A stretch of DNA of 64,000 nt from Diplosphaera chodatii. Lineage: Eukaryota > Chlorophyta > Trebouxiophyceae > Prasiolales > Stichococcaceae. Made by a program: the position numbers and the translations under genes. This document shows positions 44,064 through 56,800 of this stretch, one piece after another (the first letter of the stretch is position 1; each line of letters starts with the position of its first letter). The notes beneath the pieces are model-generated. The model saw nothing but the letters and a program-made list of their open reading frames with translations. It searched no databases and had not been told where the DNA came from. The DNA is taken from positions 1,736,001 to 1,800,000 of the forward strand of contig JAALGY010000023.1 of NCBI GenBank assembly GCA_032358165.1, written 5' to 3'.

Positions 44064-45298
44064 ACTCCTTCGCCCCCTCTGGTTGGGCTGCTGGACACTG
44101 CGGGGAAGAGAGGCAAGTGTCTTCTGACGCACTTGTAGCGCCGCGCTTTCAGCGCTGCGCTGTGCAGCAACCACATCACTCAGCGCCTCGCTTGAGCCTC
44201 ACGTTGCAAGAATAATTCTTCGACCTGGACGGCTGAGGGCATGGCCGTGTGACCCCGCAGGTGCTGTTGTCATCCCATCCACTCAATCACCACCCGGCTT
44301 TCGCGCACTTATGCTCGGAACCAGCAGGTAAGCATATCGACCGTTTCCACCAATGGTTGACTTGATGAGGGGCAGCCAAGCCGTGTCTACATGTGACTGG
44401 AGTGCCTGTCCCTTGTTTGCAGGGCAGAAGGTCCTTCAAATGATGACCCCGTCCTGTGCACATCAATTGCATCCGACGACTCGTGGACCACCATCAAGGA
44501 CTGCACTGACGAGCTGCAATGCTGCTAATTAGTTGACCAAGTGACAAGTTGCCGTGTGCCAGATGGCTTCTCGCTCTGTATCGCTGCTGTGCATGCTGCC
44601 GCACCAAGGTCATTGCTGTTGAATCTGCGGATGCATTCATACATGGACAGTTTGTCACCGTTGCGTACGCTACTCCCATGGCGTTCTGAACCTCGGTGAC
44701 GTTACTGTATATTTACTGTGTAAGTAACAGTGCCTAAGCCCAGACAACTTGGACATCACCACGCAGAATGTGAAAGTAAGGGTGTGACTAGCCGCCGTTG
44801 TAATAATATGCGGACCTAAAGGCACTTCCGGAGCGGCCCGTGTAACACACCATTGTCGGCGGGTGTCTGCTTCCGCAAGCCATCAAAGCTGACCCGGCAT
44901 CGATAAGTGCCCCTGTCAGAAGTGAAAGTACCGGCCGCGCAGCAGGGCGAGGGCTGTCGTGCGTGCTGAGTACCGCACCTGATCCGGTCCGCCTTTTGGG
45001 CAAGCATCATTCTGTATGCCGATTGCCCATCAAACCATGTTTGCAATGTGCATTGATTCGCCGGTGCAAGCGCCGTGGAGCAAGGTGCGCCCTGAGTGTA
45101 CTGCCAACGATGTGACAACTGGGTTAGCAGGGCAACCTTAACTGCAAGACCGTCTACGCTGTCGGCGTCGACAGCAAGCGGAACACTGCCGTTATTGCTG
45201 ATCGATGTTGGGAGGATGCATGCGTGTGCATGCATGTGCGACACGCTTGCTCAAGACCTCTTATCTCCCTCAGCAACAGCATGCGAAGCCTCGAAACA
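44064..45298. other. Intergenic region upstream of Argonaute
   Basis: About 1.2 kb with RFT1 3' UTR on the left and the Argonaute promoter and 5' UTR on the right. No coding exon, repeat or RNA gene was recognised. Small open frames near 44790-45240 on the minus strand have no support. Confidence 0.4.
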
Positions 45299-48200
45299 AT
45301 GGGTCTGTCAAACACAGAGGACAATATGAGCCAGCGTGGCGGTGGCGGTGGATATGGTCGCAGCGGAGGGCGTGGCGGCGGCGGGGGATACAACCGAGGG
45401 TACAACGACCGCGGCGCTGGCCGAGGCGGCGGCGGCTACGGCGGTGATCGCGGTGGCGGCGGCGGCGGCGGCTATGGCGGCAGAGATCGTGGCGGCGGTG
45501 GATATCGTGGCGGGCGCGGGCCGCCAGGGGCCGGGTGAGTGCCGTGAATTTCAGGCATTGCCATGGCAAATGTACCCTGGTTGGCAGCATGCGTTTCTGA
45601 CGGACGATCTTGCAGCTGAGCAAGATGAGACAGACATCTTGGCCCGCTGCAGACCTGGACGTGGTGACCGTGGGGGCGGCGGCCGCTTTGGTGACAGAGG
45701 CGGTGGCCGTGGGCGCGGCGGCGGCGGCGGCGGTCGCGGTGGCCGCGGTGCGGCTCTGTGTGATGCCCACCTTGCGGTTTGGCCATGCTGAAGGCAGCGT
45801 GGGCACAGCTCTTGACTGCGCAGCATGCAAACCTGGTGACAACCCCTCACGAGCTGACACCAGCCATGTTCAATTAGGGCCTGTGATCATGGAGCCTCAG
45901 GACCGCGAAAGCCGTGTTCGGGCGCAGCAAGACAACCTGAGTAAGATGCCCACGCAAGAGCAGTCGCAGGCCGAAACGCAGAAGATGACCGAGGCGCTGC
46001 CTGAGCACGCGCTGGTGCGAGCACAACCCTTGGCTTACTTGTTGCACTGATAAGCTCATTGCACTGATGCCATGCGTGGCGACAGTGGCAGAGGCTGGCC
46101 AGCAGTCTATTACGGTTGACAGCCAGCTCCTGCAGTATTGGTCCTGCCAAAAGGCGTGTTGACAAACACATGCTTGCACCCCCTGATTCAAGGCAGGAAC
46201 TTCGAGTTCGATATGGCAATTCTCAGCTGATGTACGATGCGCAGGAGTTGGGCAAAGTGAGGCCCCGGCGCCCAGGGCGTGTCAGCATTGGACGTGCACT
46301 GCGTGTGCGGGCCAACCACTTCAGGGTAACCTGTACGTGCAGCTGCTGAACCCATGCAGCATCATCCATATGCATGCAGGTCGTTCCCGCAATGCCTCGG
46401 GAATGAGGTATCATCATCTGTCGTGTCAACTGCTGCAGGTGCTGTGCAATCTGCAGCAGGCTCATCACTATGACGTGGTAAGCATGCCTCTGCTCGCGTG
46501 CTCTGACAAGCATTTCGACTGCCGCTGTGCTGCATTGTGCACAAGGCTTGCCACGTCTGCAAGGGCTGCACTCAATGTGGCATGGTCACCTTGGGTGCTG
46601 CAGGAGATTACCACTGTGCCGCAAGGGGAAGGTTTGCCTCATAGTCCTGTTGGTGCATGATGTCCAGCCCCTGCAGATCAGCAGTGCAGCTAATGAGCGC
46701 ATGACGCCGTGCATATGACAGGCATCTGGCAACGATGCAGGTGGCGTGCCCCAGACGTCCAGTGGCATTGCTGGCCGTGTGGCTGCCAAACCTTTGCCCA
46801 CGACGGTTTGCCGGTGAGACAAGTCAGCTGCAGAGTCTGACGTTGATCCTCGGCACTCACTGCCGGTGCTGCATTGCCTTTCGTGCACTGACCTGCATAC
46901 ATAGGCAGTGCATCTCATGCTTGCACAGGGATGTGATCAAAAACTTGGCAAAGGACGAACGTTGGCGGCCGGGGTGGGCATATGACGGACGCAAGAGCAT
47001 GCACGCCCCCGACATGTTCCTGCCGCAGGCCGAGACGTCTTACAATGTATGCGGAACCTGCACTGTATGCTATTGCGGCTGCAATGCGCATTGCATTCGG
47101 TTTCCGAAGCGGTAAACAATGCACCGTCTGCATCATCGTCTGCAACAATTGCATCGTCTGTTTGGCAGGTGATGGCGGAGGACGAGGTAAGGGAAAGTGC
47201 GGACCCTTGGAGTACAGACCCTACCTATGATGCTTGGAAAGGAGGTGATGCACCACAGCTGCTCTTGATTGTGTGTTCTGTGCAACAGGGCCGGGAGCGT
47301 CCCTTCGAGGTCAAGATCAAGTGGGTGGCTTCCGTCAGCATCGCCAGCCTGCTGCACTTTATTGGGTGAGCACAAGCTGCTGTCCTGCCGGTTTGCCTGA
47401 CAAAGACATGCAACTGCTGCTTCGATCGGACATACAGCCGACAAGCTGCATGTATATGCACCTTGTAACCTGTGCATCTTACTTGTCACTGCAGTGGTCA
47501 GCTGCAGCAGCTACCGCAGGTCTTGCAGGACGGCAGCCTGAAAGCGTGGCTGCAGATGCCGTTCACATTGTCTCTTGCTGCCATGGGTGTGCCACCGCAT
47601 TGAGACTCATTGATGACGTGGTGCAGCTCACAAGCACTGGTGTTCCGCAGGAGTCGATTCAAGCACTTGATGTGGCCCTGATGCATGGGTGTGGCCCTTA
47701 CGCCCTAGCATGAGTGCTGTTGCTATGCAGTGGTTGTGTTTTAAGCAGGCCGCACGCTGGACATAGCCATAGTGTGCTGATCTGCTGTGTGCTAATGTAG
47801 GACCAATCTGAACCCCGCCTGCACACCCTTTGGGCGGTATGCACCTGCATTGCGGCATTCCGCCTGAAGGCCACCATTCCTCACAGCGCTATGAGCCATG
47901 TATCAGCGCACTGTGTATATGCCATGCAGGGCGTTCTTCTTCCACTCACCTGGCTCTGCTAAGCCACTGGGCGGTGGTGCCGAGGTGCACGCCATGGATC
48001 AAGGGTTGAGCTGCTCTTAACCTTTTGGCAGGAGTATCATCCCAAGGTTGATGCTTGATTGCTGGCATTTGCTGTGCAAAGGTGTGGCTGGGCTATCAGC
48101 AGAGCCTGCGCGCCTGCGAGATGGGCCTCACCCTGAACGTCGATGTGGCTTCCACCGCCTTCATCGAGGAGCAGACGGTGCTGATCACTACCACCGCCGT

Positions 48201-51200
48201 CAACAGCACTCCTGCTTTTGTGTCGTCACAGAGCGCTTGCACAGTGCTAGCCAGTGTCTGCACCGTGAGGGCTGTCGTGCTGCATGGCAGGTTTCAACGC
48301 TGCTGGCCCGTGCAGCAGGCATGCGAGAAGATATGCTGAACACTGGGCTGTCTGGCCACCAGTATCGTGCAGCCAACAAGGCTGTGTCGGGACTCAAGGT
48401 TGATGCCTGCATGTAGCGCATTACTGGCGAACCTGTAACCGAACTGGCAGAAGGATGACTTCAAATGTCCTGTTTGTGCAGGTGACCGTAACTCACATTG
48501 CCCACAGCAAGCGGCAGTACAAGGTGCGCTGCACAGCACAACAGACCAGATGTCAAGAAGCATGTGGAACCCGCAAAATTACCATGACAACCGTGCGCAG
48601 AGTCGAGAGACCGCCACTGGCTGCAGGTGAAGGGCCTAACAGACCGCGGGGCACGGTCGATGACATTTGACCTCGAAGGCCAGCAGACCAGCGTTGCCGA
48701 CTACTTTGAGCAGCGCTACCATCTGCGCCTGCGTCTGCCAGGCGCACCGTGAGCACCTAATGCGCTTAGCATCCATTCGATTGGCAACACTGAAGACTTT
48801 GCCACGGCACCATGTGCTCTGTAAGCTCCGACAAGGGCTCATCGTGCCAACTGCAGGTGCATCAACGTTGGCACAACCAAGCGCGTCAACTGGCTGCCCT
48901 GCGAGGTGTGTTGTCGGTCGGGCCACCTGGCTCATCTACTGAACATCAGGCCACATGTCCCGTCATTCAGGAACAACCATGACGCATGCACGACATGCTT
49001 CGATGTGATTTTACCATGCATGTACACAGGTATGCAAGATTGTGCCAGGGCAGCGCGTCAAGAAACTGGATCCTCAGCAGGCCAGCCAGGTATGTCAATA
49101 GCATCGGATCATAAAAGTGCCAGATGAGCCATGGCGAAGCATGCGGTGGTCAACGATCACACACTGACCAAGGCGCACTCGATGACTGTGCAGATGCCCA
49201 AGCTGGTGGGCCATCGAGAATGAACCCTGACCTTGCACTGTGTTGGTGGACATGGCAATGTCAACACTCATGCAATGCATGCTTCAGACCTCATGCAATG
49301 CATGCCTTACTTTATCACCAGCCATGGTGCTGACGCTGTGCTACATGGGAAATAGTCGGCGGCATGCTATGTCACTTGCAGGCGGGCACAGCACCAGATG
49401 TGCGCCAAGAGATGATTGAGAAGGCAGTTAATCAGTATGGCAAGCTACCCAGCGACCCCACCGTCAAGGTTCTGCTTCATACATGCACTGAGGGCACAGC
49501 TGTCGTCTGTGTGCTTCACACTGATACGCAGCTTGTGCAGGGGTGTGTATTTCCTGGTGTCATCGCAAATTGCCACCGCAGGCATGGAAGATGGAGATTG
49601 GCGGTTCCCGCAACCCCAGCGAACCTGCGCGATTTGTGGATGTCGAAGCACATGTGCTTCCAGCGCCCAACCTGCAATACAAGGAGCGCACGCAGCCCAT
49701 GAACACTGGCCATCTTGGCGCGTGGAACCTGCGCCAGGTGAGAACACGGCCATCTTGACTGCAGTGCCATCTGCAGGTGTATCTTTCATGCTATGCCCCC
49801 CATCTGTGTATGCGAGCCAGTATGACGGCGCCAACGTGGGTTACCGTTCATGCAGTTGGCATTCAACAAGCCCGTCAAGATCCCCTCGTGGGCTGTCGTG
49901 TCCTTCACCGACCCGCACCGCACTGGCGATGACCTACAGGTGCCCAGCATGCGCTGCGCAGATGTCTGTCATAAGCATATAGCAAAATGGTGAACCCCTG
50001 TCGGCACAGCTGGCACTACCCACCCGAAGGATTAGCTGGCATGCAACAGGCCTTACCTTTCCGATCCTCATGTCAATTGCAGAACATGCTTGCCACGCTG
50101 TGCAACATTCTGTCGAGCTGCGATGTCGACCTCCCTGGTGGCACACTGCCACCCATCGTCTGGCACAGCCCGGCCAGCTTTGTGGGTGCGGTCCTGCATG
50201 GCTGTCACAAACTTCCAAGGATAACCTGCAGCATTATTTCGGCTGAAGCTCTTGCTTGCCGATGTATTCTTGTGATACTAAAAACTGCGTCACCTTTCCT
50301 ATGCAGCTGAGACGCTGCAAGACGCAGTCAATGAAGCCCGTGCAAAGTTCAATGTGGAAGCTAGCATCATACTGGTCTGCCTGCCGACGTCAGGTACCGG
50401 CCAAGTGCAACGAGAAGCTGTGCACACAATTGTCAGGCATGACACCTGCTGTACTCACCGCCATGATTGCAACCGTTTGGAGGTAATTGGCTGCACAGGA
50501 GCCGACCTCTACAGGGAGGTCAAGCGTGCCTCTGATGGCGTGCTCGGGTATGCATTAGCATTAGTGCACGACAATGAGCAGGGAAGCATGCATAGGTAGT
50601 TTGATGGCGTATGGCATTGACGCCTGGTGTGGCTGTCGTTGCAGGGTGGTGAGCCAGTGCTTCGTGGCCTCGAAGGCAGGGGTGGGCGCGCCGCCACGCC
50701 GACTGGACCAGTACTGCGCCAAGTGCGAGCATGCACCAGCATCTTGCCCAAGGATGCTTCCGTGTACATGAGGGATGCCTGCCCAGCTGACTCCTGCCTG
50801 TCGGAAACTGGTTCAGCATTATTCAGCTTTGAAGCAACCATGAGGTTGCCTTGCAGCCTGGGCATGAAGATCAATGCAAAGCTGGGCGGGATCAATGTGC
50901 GCCTGGCAGGCGCCCAGCAGGATGCCATGCCCCACATCGGGCGCAAGCCTGTGATGTTCATTGGTACGCTGATGCTGTCGTTACAACTCTTGAGAGCCAT
51001 TGTGATGAGTCGCTTTGGGGCACAGGACCCTTGCAGCTGTTTGTGATGCCCTAGCTGTGCAACGCAGGTGCTGACGTCACGCACCCTGTCACCTTTGCTG
51101 AGACCGAGCCATCCATCGCAGCAGTGGTCGGTAGTCTGGTGCGCTCCATTTGTGGTCAACAGCATTGGAGTGCATATGTTGTATGGTATTGCTAGTGTGC

Positions 51201-52945
51201 AGAAGCTGAAGCAACTGCGCAACCGCAGGATCCAGCCATCGCACACTATGCTGCACGCATCATGATTCAAGGCCATCGCATCGAAATCATCTCGGTCAGT
51301 GTGCATGACTGCCTCGCAGCGGCAAGTTTCTGACTGCCATCTGACATGCATGTTATTGATCTGGTGTTTACATGACCTCAATCAACTGGCATGCATCGTG
51401 CAGGGTCTGCGTGGCGCGGTCAAGGTCTGCCTTGCTCCCATGTTGCCTGCGTGTGGCCATGTGCAGTGTCACTCTCCTGATGCTGATGGTTTGGCTTGAC
51501 TATGTGCTACAGGAGCTGCTGGGCGAGTTCTGGAAGAAGAACAAGCGCCTGCCAGAGGTGCTCATCATGTACCGTGACGGCGTGTCCGAAGGCCAGTTTG
51601 ACGAGGTAGGTCCAGATGTGCAGGCGGTGCCACATGCTCGTGCCTGCATCAGCGCCAGTCACCGCAGCCTCGTGACTTTACAGCAGCCACAAAACGAACC
51701 CTATGTCAACCTCTGCAGGTCCAGCAGAAGGAGATTCCGCAGGTGAGTGTTTGTGTTGACCGGCATGCGCTTGTATGCTGAGCCCATAGTCCGTCAAGCA
51801 ATGCAGGCTTCTGTGCGCAGATCCGTGCGGCCTGCACCGATGTGCGTGAGGACTACCGCCCTCCTGTCACCTTTGTCGTGGTGCAAAAACGCCACCACAC
51901 ACGCCTGTTCCCCATGAGAAACAATGAGGGTGACAAAAGCGGCAATGTCATGCCAGGTGACCAGCCACAGGAGAGCGTCCTGTGGCAGCAGTTCTATGTT
52001 ATATTCCCAGTTGGTGCTGCACATTGCAGCTTGGTGTTTGCACTACTGCTGATGTGGGTATGTTTCTACAGGCACTGTTGTGGACCGTGGCATCACAGTG
52101 CGTATCGACCCCGTCTTTGCCACCGCTACTGGTTGCATTGCAATGTGCATCATGCATTTGATTCACCTGTAGCAACTGTTTAAAGCCGCAAGGTCCTGCG
52201 CATAATGAGCTGACTATGTGGTTTACCTGCAGCACCCCTTCGAGTATGCCTTCTACCTCAACTCGCACGCCGGTCTTCAGGGCACCAGCCGCCCCACGCA
52301 CTACCACGTGCTGGCGGACGAAAACCGCTTCAAGCCAAACGACCTCGTGCAGCTGACGTACAGGTGGGGTTTCCCGCCACTGCGAGGTACGTATGTACAG
52401 AGCTATCGTAGTGGGTGCACCATGCATACGTTTTTCTTCACGAGACATATGGGGCTTCTCATGTCTCTGGCTGACTCTGATTCTGACTCTGACTCTGACT
52501 CAGGCTGTGCTACCTCTTCTGCCGCTGCACACGCTCAGTCAGCGTGTGCCCTCCTGCATACTATGCCCACCTGGCGGCGCTGCGCGGCAAGCTGATGTGC
52601 CTGCACTCTGAGAGCGAGTCTGACACTGCCAGCAGCACTGGCACAGGTGCTCATCGTCGATACTGCCCTTAACACGCTGCTGACAGACTTCATGCAGCAT
52701 TTCGGTAGCATTCGAGCGACTGCATGCGCTTCCTGAACTAATGCCCACTGCTGCAGCTGGTGCTGGCGCCCGTGCACCCATCGAGCTGATCAGCGTAAGT
52801 GGCTATGCGTGCAGATGCTTCTGAGCAACAACATCGTGTGTGATTGGATCGTGTGACGGCTGTTTTGGCGTTCCACCACTGATGTAGTGTCCTGCGTCTG
52901 TCACAGGTTCATGCCAAGCTCAACTCGTCAATGTTCTATGTGTGA
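45299..52945 (+). CDS. AGO: Argonaute with an RGG-rich N terminus and intact slicer residues
   Basis: Exon 1 (45299-45534) and the next coding exon (about 45650-45752) form a Gly/Arg-rich region, for example [20 protein letters not shown] and [20 protein letters not shown]. The N domain shows [22 protein letters not shown], then HHYDV and [23 protein letters not shown] reads [50 protein letters not shown] has [24 protein letters not shown] has [67 protein letters not shown] and [15 protein letters not shown], ending [11 protein letters not shown] (stop at 52945). The catalytic Asp (GADVTHP), Glu (IEIIS), Asp (YRDGVSE) and His (HYHVL) are all present, so slicing activity is expected. It binds small RNAs to silence transcripts. 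The start could also be the ATG at 45326. About twenty or more introns. Confidence 0.93.
52473..52501 (+). repeat. TCTGAC/TCTGAT short tandem repeat in an Argonaute intron
   Basis: Five or so copies of a 6-base unit lie between two PIWI exons. They end next to a CAG that serves as the acceptor region. It is a simple slippage repeat. Confidence 0.7.
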
Positions 52946-53815
52946 CCTGCCAATGGTGCCATTGTTCTTCTGAGAGTGGTGCCTGCTGTACGGGAAAAGG
53001 CCGAATCGCCCGCTGCCTGTCGTTTCAATACAAACAGAGGGCCTGCCTGTGATGCTGCCTGACCAATTGCATGTTACGCCAGCCACGAATAGTGCCACCA
53101 GATTTGCCACTGGCCAAGCTTGGGACTCGAGTAGGCGAGCAAGTGGCACCTAAGCATGTGCTGTCTCTCAGCTACTGGTCTCCTGCATGTTGGGTTGTAG
53201 GCTGGTGGTGAAGGTGATGAATGGTTTGGTCAACATCCTGGAACACACCGGCCATGGCCTGCAATGCTGGGCTGCGGGCTGCTTCAGCCAGAACTTCAGC
53301 CAGTAGGATGTTGCCCTGATTTGAAAGGGCCAAAGTCCCAACGTCCCAAGCGGAGCCGGTCAAGGGGTCGCCTTCTAGGCAGGTGCCCGCAGGGCAGCGC
53401 CGATGATGCAAGCTTGCGGAGTTGCGGTGATGGTCTTGAGCAGATGATTGAGTTGCATCAGGATCTCGCTTCCTATACGTCAGTCATACAGACAGGGGCA
53501 ACCCCTCAGTTGGAGTGTCTGCATACAACTCCGGCATGTTGATCTTTGGAGAACAGCTCTACCCCAGGAGAGTTTAAGCTGCCGACTGTGCATCTTGTGC
53601 AATGTTGTCGAAATCGAGACAATGCATGATCGATCATCAATGCGATCGAAATGTGGTAGAGGCTGGTCGCTGTTGCAGTTCGAGTCATCTGTCAGCAGCC
53701 AGCTATCCTGAATGATGCTTGCGCCCGGCTGTTTCCACTCTGTGGATGAGCATACACGGCTTGACCTTGCATCACCTTCGAACTCTGCGTAAGTCGTGAC
53801 GCTGACAGCCGTCAG
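52946..53815. other. Intergenic region between Argonaute and transportin-3
   Basis: About 870 bases. A minus-strand frame at 53172-53411 (helical text LLAEVLAEAARSPALQAMAG) could be a small exon, but no start, splice partner or domain supports it. Otherwise nothing was recognised. Confidence 0.4.
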
Positions 53816-56800
53816 ATGGCAGACGCGTTCAACCAGGCGGTGAGCGCGCTGCTGCAAAACAGCGATCCAGCCAGCCGGCAGCGTGCAAACCATTGGCTTG
53901 AACAGTGGCAGCAGACGCCGGAGGCCTGGACCGTCGCGACAGGCGTGCTTCAGCACGGCAGCGGCATTGATGCGCAGTACTTCGCCGCGCAGACGCTCCG
54001 CACAAAGGTACAGCTTGCAGACTCGCATGTTCACATGAGCACCCTGTCATGGCACGATCTGCTTCACCTGTTCGGATCAATTCCACAGGTGCAGCGGGAT
54101 TTTGAGGAGCTGCCGCTGCCGGCCGTGCACAGCCTGCAGGAGACTTTGGTGCACCTGACGCTGCAGCATGCCCGCAGCTCACCAGCCATCCGTACACAGC
54201 TGTGCCTGGCGCTTGCCGCTCTGGCCCTGCACCTGCCGCCCACCGAATGGGTGGATGGCGCCGGCAATGGAGGTGGCCATGTTGGCGTGGTGTACTGGCT
54301 GTGGGCCCGCTTTGGCGGACAGGCGCCCGACATCGCGCTGCCGTGCATGCTGGAGCTGCTGACAGTCCTGCCAGAGGTGCAACATACTTGAGTTCCAGCG
54401 GCATTCATTTCACCATCTTCTGGTGTTGTACACCTAAGTCAACTCACTGGTTCTTTGATGCAAATTTGGCACTCAACGACCCATAGGAAGCCAGCACCTA
54501 TCAGCCATCAGTGCGGCCGGAGCGCCGGCATAGGATTGAGCAGGAGCTGTCCAGCACGTCAGCGGCTGCTTTCCAGATCTTAACAGCAGCGCTCCAGCAG
54601 TCGGGTGACTTACCGCATGTGATGGTGTATTCACCCTGCGCGTCATCGTTCCTGTCAAACGCTGGATCATGAGGTGGCTGAGTGGCCCGTTGTGTCATGC
54701 AGGTCCAAATGTGAAGATGAGCGTCTGCCGCGCGTTCGCATCATGGCTCCGCCTGACTGTGGAGCCCTTCCCAGCCGAGGCGGCGCAGCATCTGGTGCAG
54801 ATGGTGCTGGAGGCGCTGTCCAACAAGGACACCTTCGACTCTGCGGTCGACGCCATCGTGGAGGTCATCTACAGGACTGCAATGTGGCAGGAGCGCAAGC
54901 AGCTGTCGCCCGAGTGGGGTGCCATCGTCCAGGCCGTCCTGCAAGTGGTGCGTGAGGTTGTCCAGACGTCTGCTTGACGGCCCCCCCCGTCTACGCGACT
55001 ACTGTTGACCGCTTCACATGTGGTGTGATGGCGATGGCTGCCAGGGGACATCGCTGACGGGTGTGTCAGCCTGAAACCTACAGCGGGTGCCGCCCACAGG
55101 TCATGGGCCTGCGCCAGCGATTCATGCAAGCAGCGCAGCTGGTGAAGGACGACAACGAGGGCCGCGAGTCGGAGGGCAACGCCTTCGACGACGACCTTGA
55201 GACAGCAAAGGGCATGGCGCGCCTGTTTGCCGAGGCTGGCGAGGCGCACGCCCCGGCAATTGTCGCAGGCTGTGCGTCTCCCAATTCCCACTGCTGGCGG
55301 CTGCAGAGCATGGGATGCAACAGGATCAAGCGTGCATTCGGCAGGCTGCCGGTACGCATTCTGGGATGACGACCTGCCTGCATGGGTGCAGGGCAGGAGG
55401 GCCTGGGCCTGGTGCAGGCGATGCTGGAGGTGGCGGCCTTCCCCGAGGACAGCATCTGCGCCATCAGCTTCAACTTCTGGCACCGCATTTCGCGGCTGCT
55501 CACCAGCTTCGACCAGCCTGGTCAGCTGCTGGCGTGACTGTTCGAGACATTTGCTTCCATGATTGCACCGTAATATCATCAAAAGCCTCAGCTCTCGAGG
55601 TGGTGCAGGCGCAGGGAATGGGGCAACAGTGGATGCTGCGCTGCCGCCGCCGCCAGTCCCACAGCATTTCTTGCAAGCCTTTGAGCAGCTGGTCAACGTT
55701 GTGCGGGGGCGCGTCCGCTACCCTGACGATTTCGAGTCGTGGCACCGTGATGACCAGGACGAGTTCAAGCGCTCGCGCTTTGCCATTGGTGACACACTGC
55801 TGGACGCGGCAGGTATGCTGACCTTCTAGGAGTTGTGAGTGTCAAACATGTCATTGGACAGAGCCTTGGCTGTCGAGGATTGTGCACAAAAGGCTTTGAG
55901 CATTCGTTCTGACTTGTCGCTCTGCATGTTGCAGTGGTGTTAAGAGGACAGCATACTATTGCGCTGCTATCAGAGCCGCTGCAGCAGGAGATGTTGCGCC
56001 TTGCTGCGGATGGTGGCATTGACTGGCGCAATGCAGAGGCAGCTCTGTTCTGCATCAGGTGTGTTGAGCTATGCACATCCGTTGATGTTACGTGAACACA
56101 ACCTGAGCACGACGATTCGTAGCTATTTGCCACTCGATCAGCTTTGTGCATGCCTTGCAGGGCAGTGCACAGGTGCGCCCCAGACGCTGGCGATGCGGGC
56201 ATGGCAGCCCTGCTGACGTCCTGGCTGCGGCTGCCACAGCAGCCTGTGCTGCAACATACGCTGGCGATGGCCCTGTCAGTGTATGCGGACTGGCTTGCGG
56301 CATCGCTGCGGCTGAATGTGGGCCAGGAGCTCCCACCACTGCTGCTGCAGCTGCTGGGCCAAGGTCAGTCTGGCAGCAACTGAGTGTGGCAGCAACTGCT
56401 GCTGTGCAGCCGATACATGGGTGACAGTGTATCACGCCCAATCAGTGTCCGGCCATGACAGCCGGCCACTTGTGCACTGCAGCGCTGGGCCACCGCACCT
56501 CAGCCGGTGCGGCCGCCACTGCGATCCGTCACCTGTGCGACGCATGCGCCCGGCAGCTGGCGCCGCGTTGGGACCTGGTGGCGGCCATGTACGACGGCGT
56601 GCAGGCGGCGGGCGGCGCGGCGCCGCCAGCCACCAACGGCACGGCCGCGTCGCCCCTGCTGGAGGAGGACGTGCACAACGTGCGCTCCTGCATGGCGTGG
56701 TGTTGCCACCGGCTTGAGGTGCAGGTGCTGACCCATGGAGCATGTGCTTGAAGGGCATTTAGCAGCAGCACATTTTCGGCTTAATGTGTGCATTGGTGCG

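Noticed and set aside
45340..45535. Simple GGC/GGT microsatellite instead of coding
   Set aside because: The repeat stays in one frame, begins at an ATG, ends at a GT donor and joins in phase to a second RGG exon leading into Argonaute, so it is coding.
50509..51381. 290-codon minus-strand open frame
   Set aside because: It overlaps the Argonaute PIWI exons, which are unmistakable on the plus strand. The antisense text is low-information Cys/His/Arg-rich.
53172..53411. Small minus-strand gene between Argonaute and transportin-3
   Set aside because: It contains a short helical stretch but no domain, no splice partner and no conserved motif.
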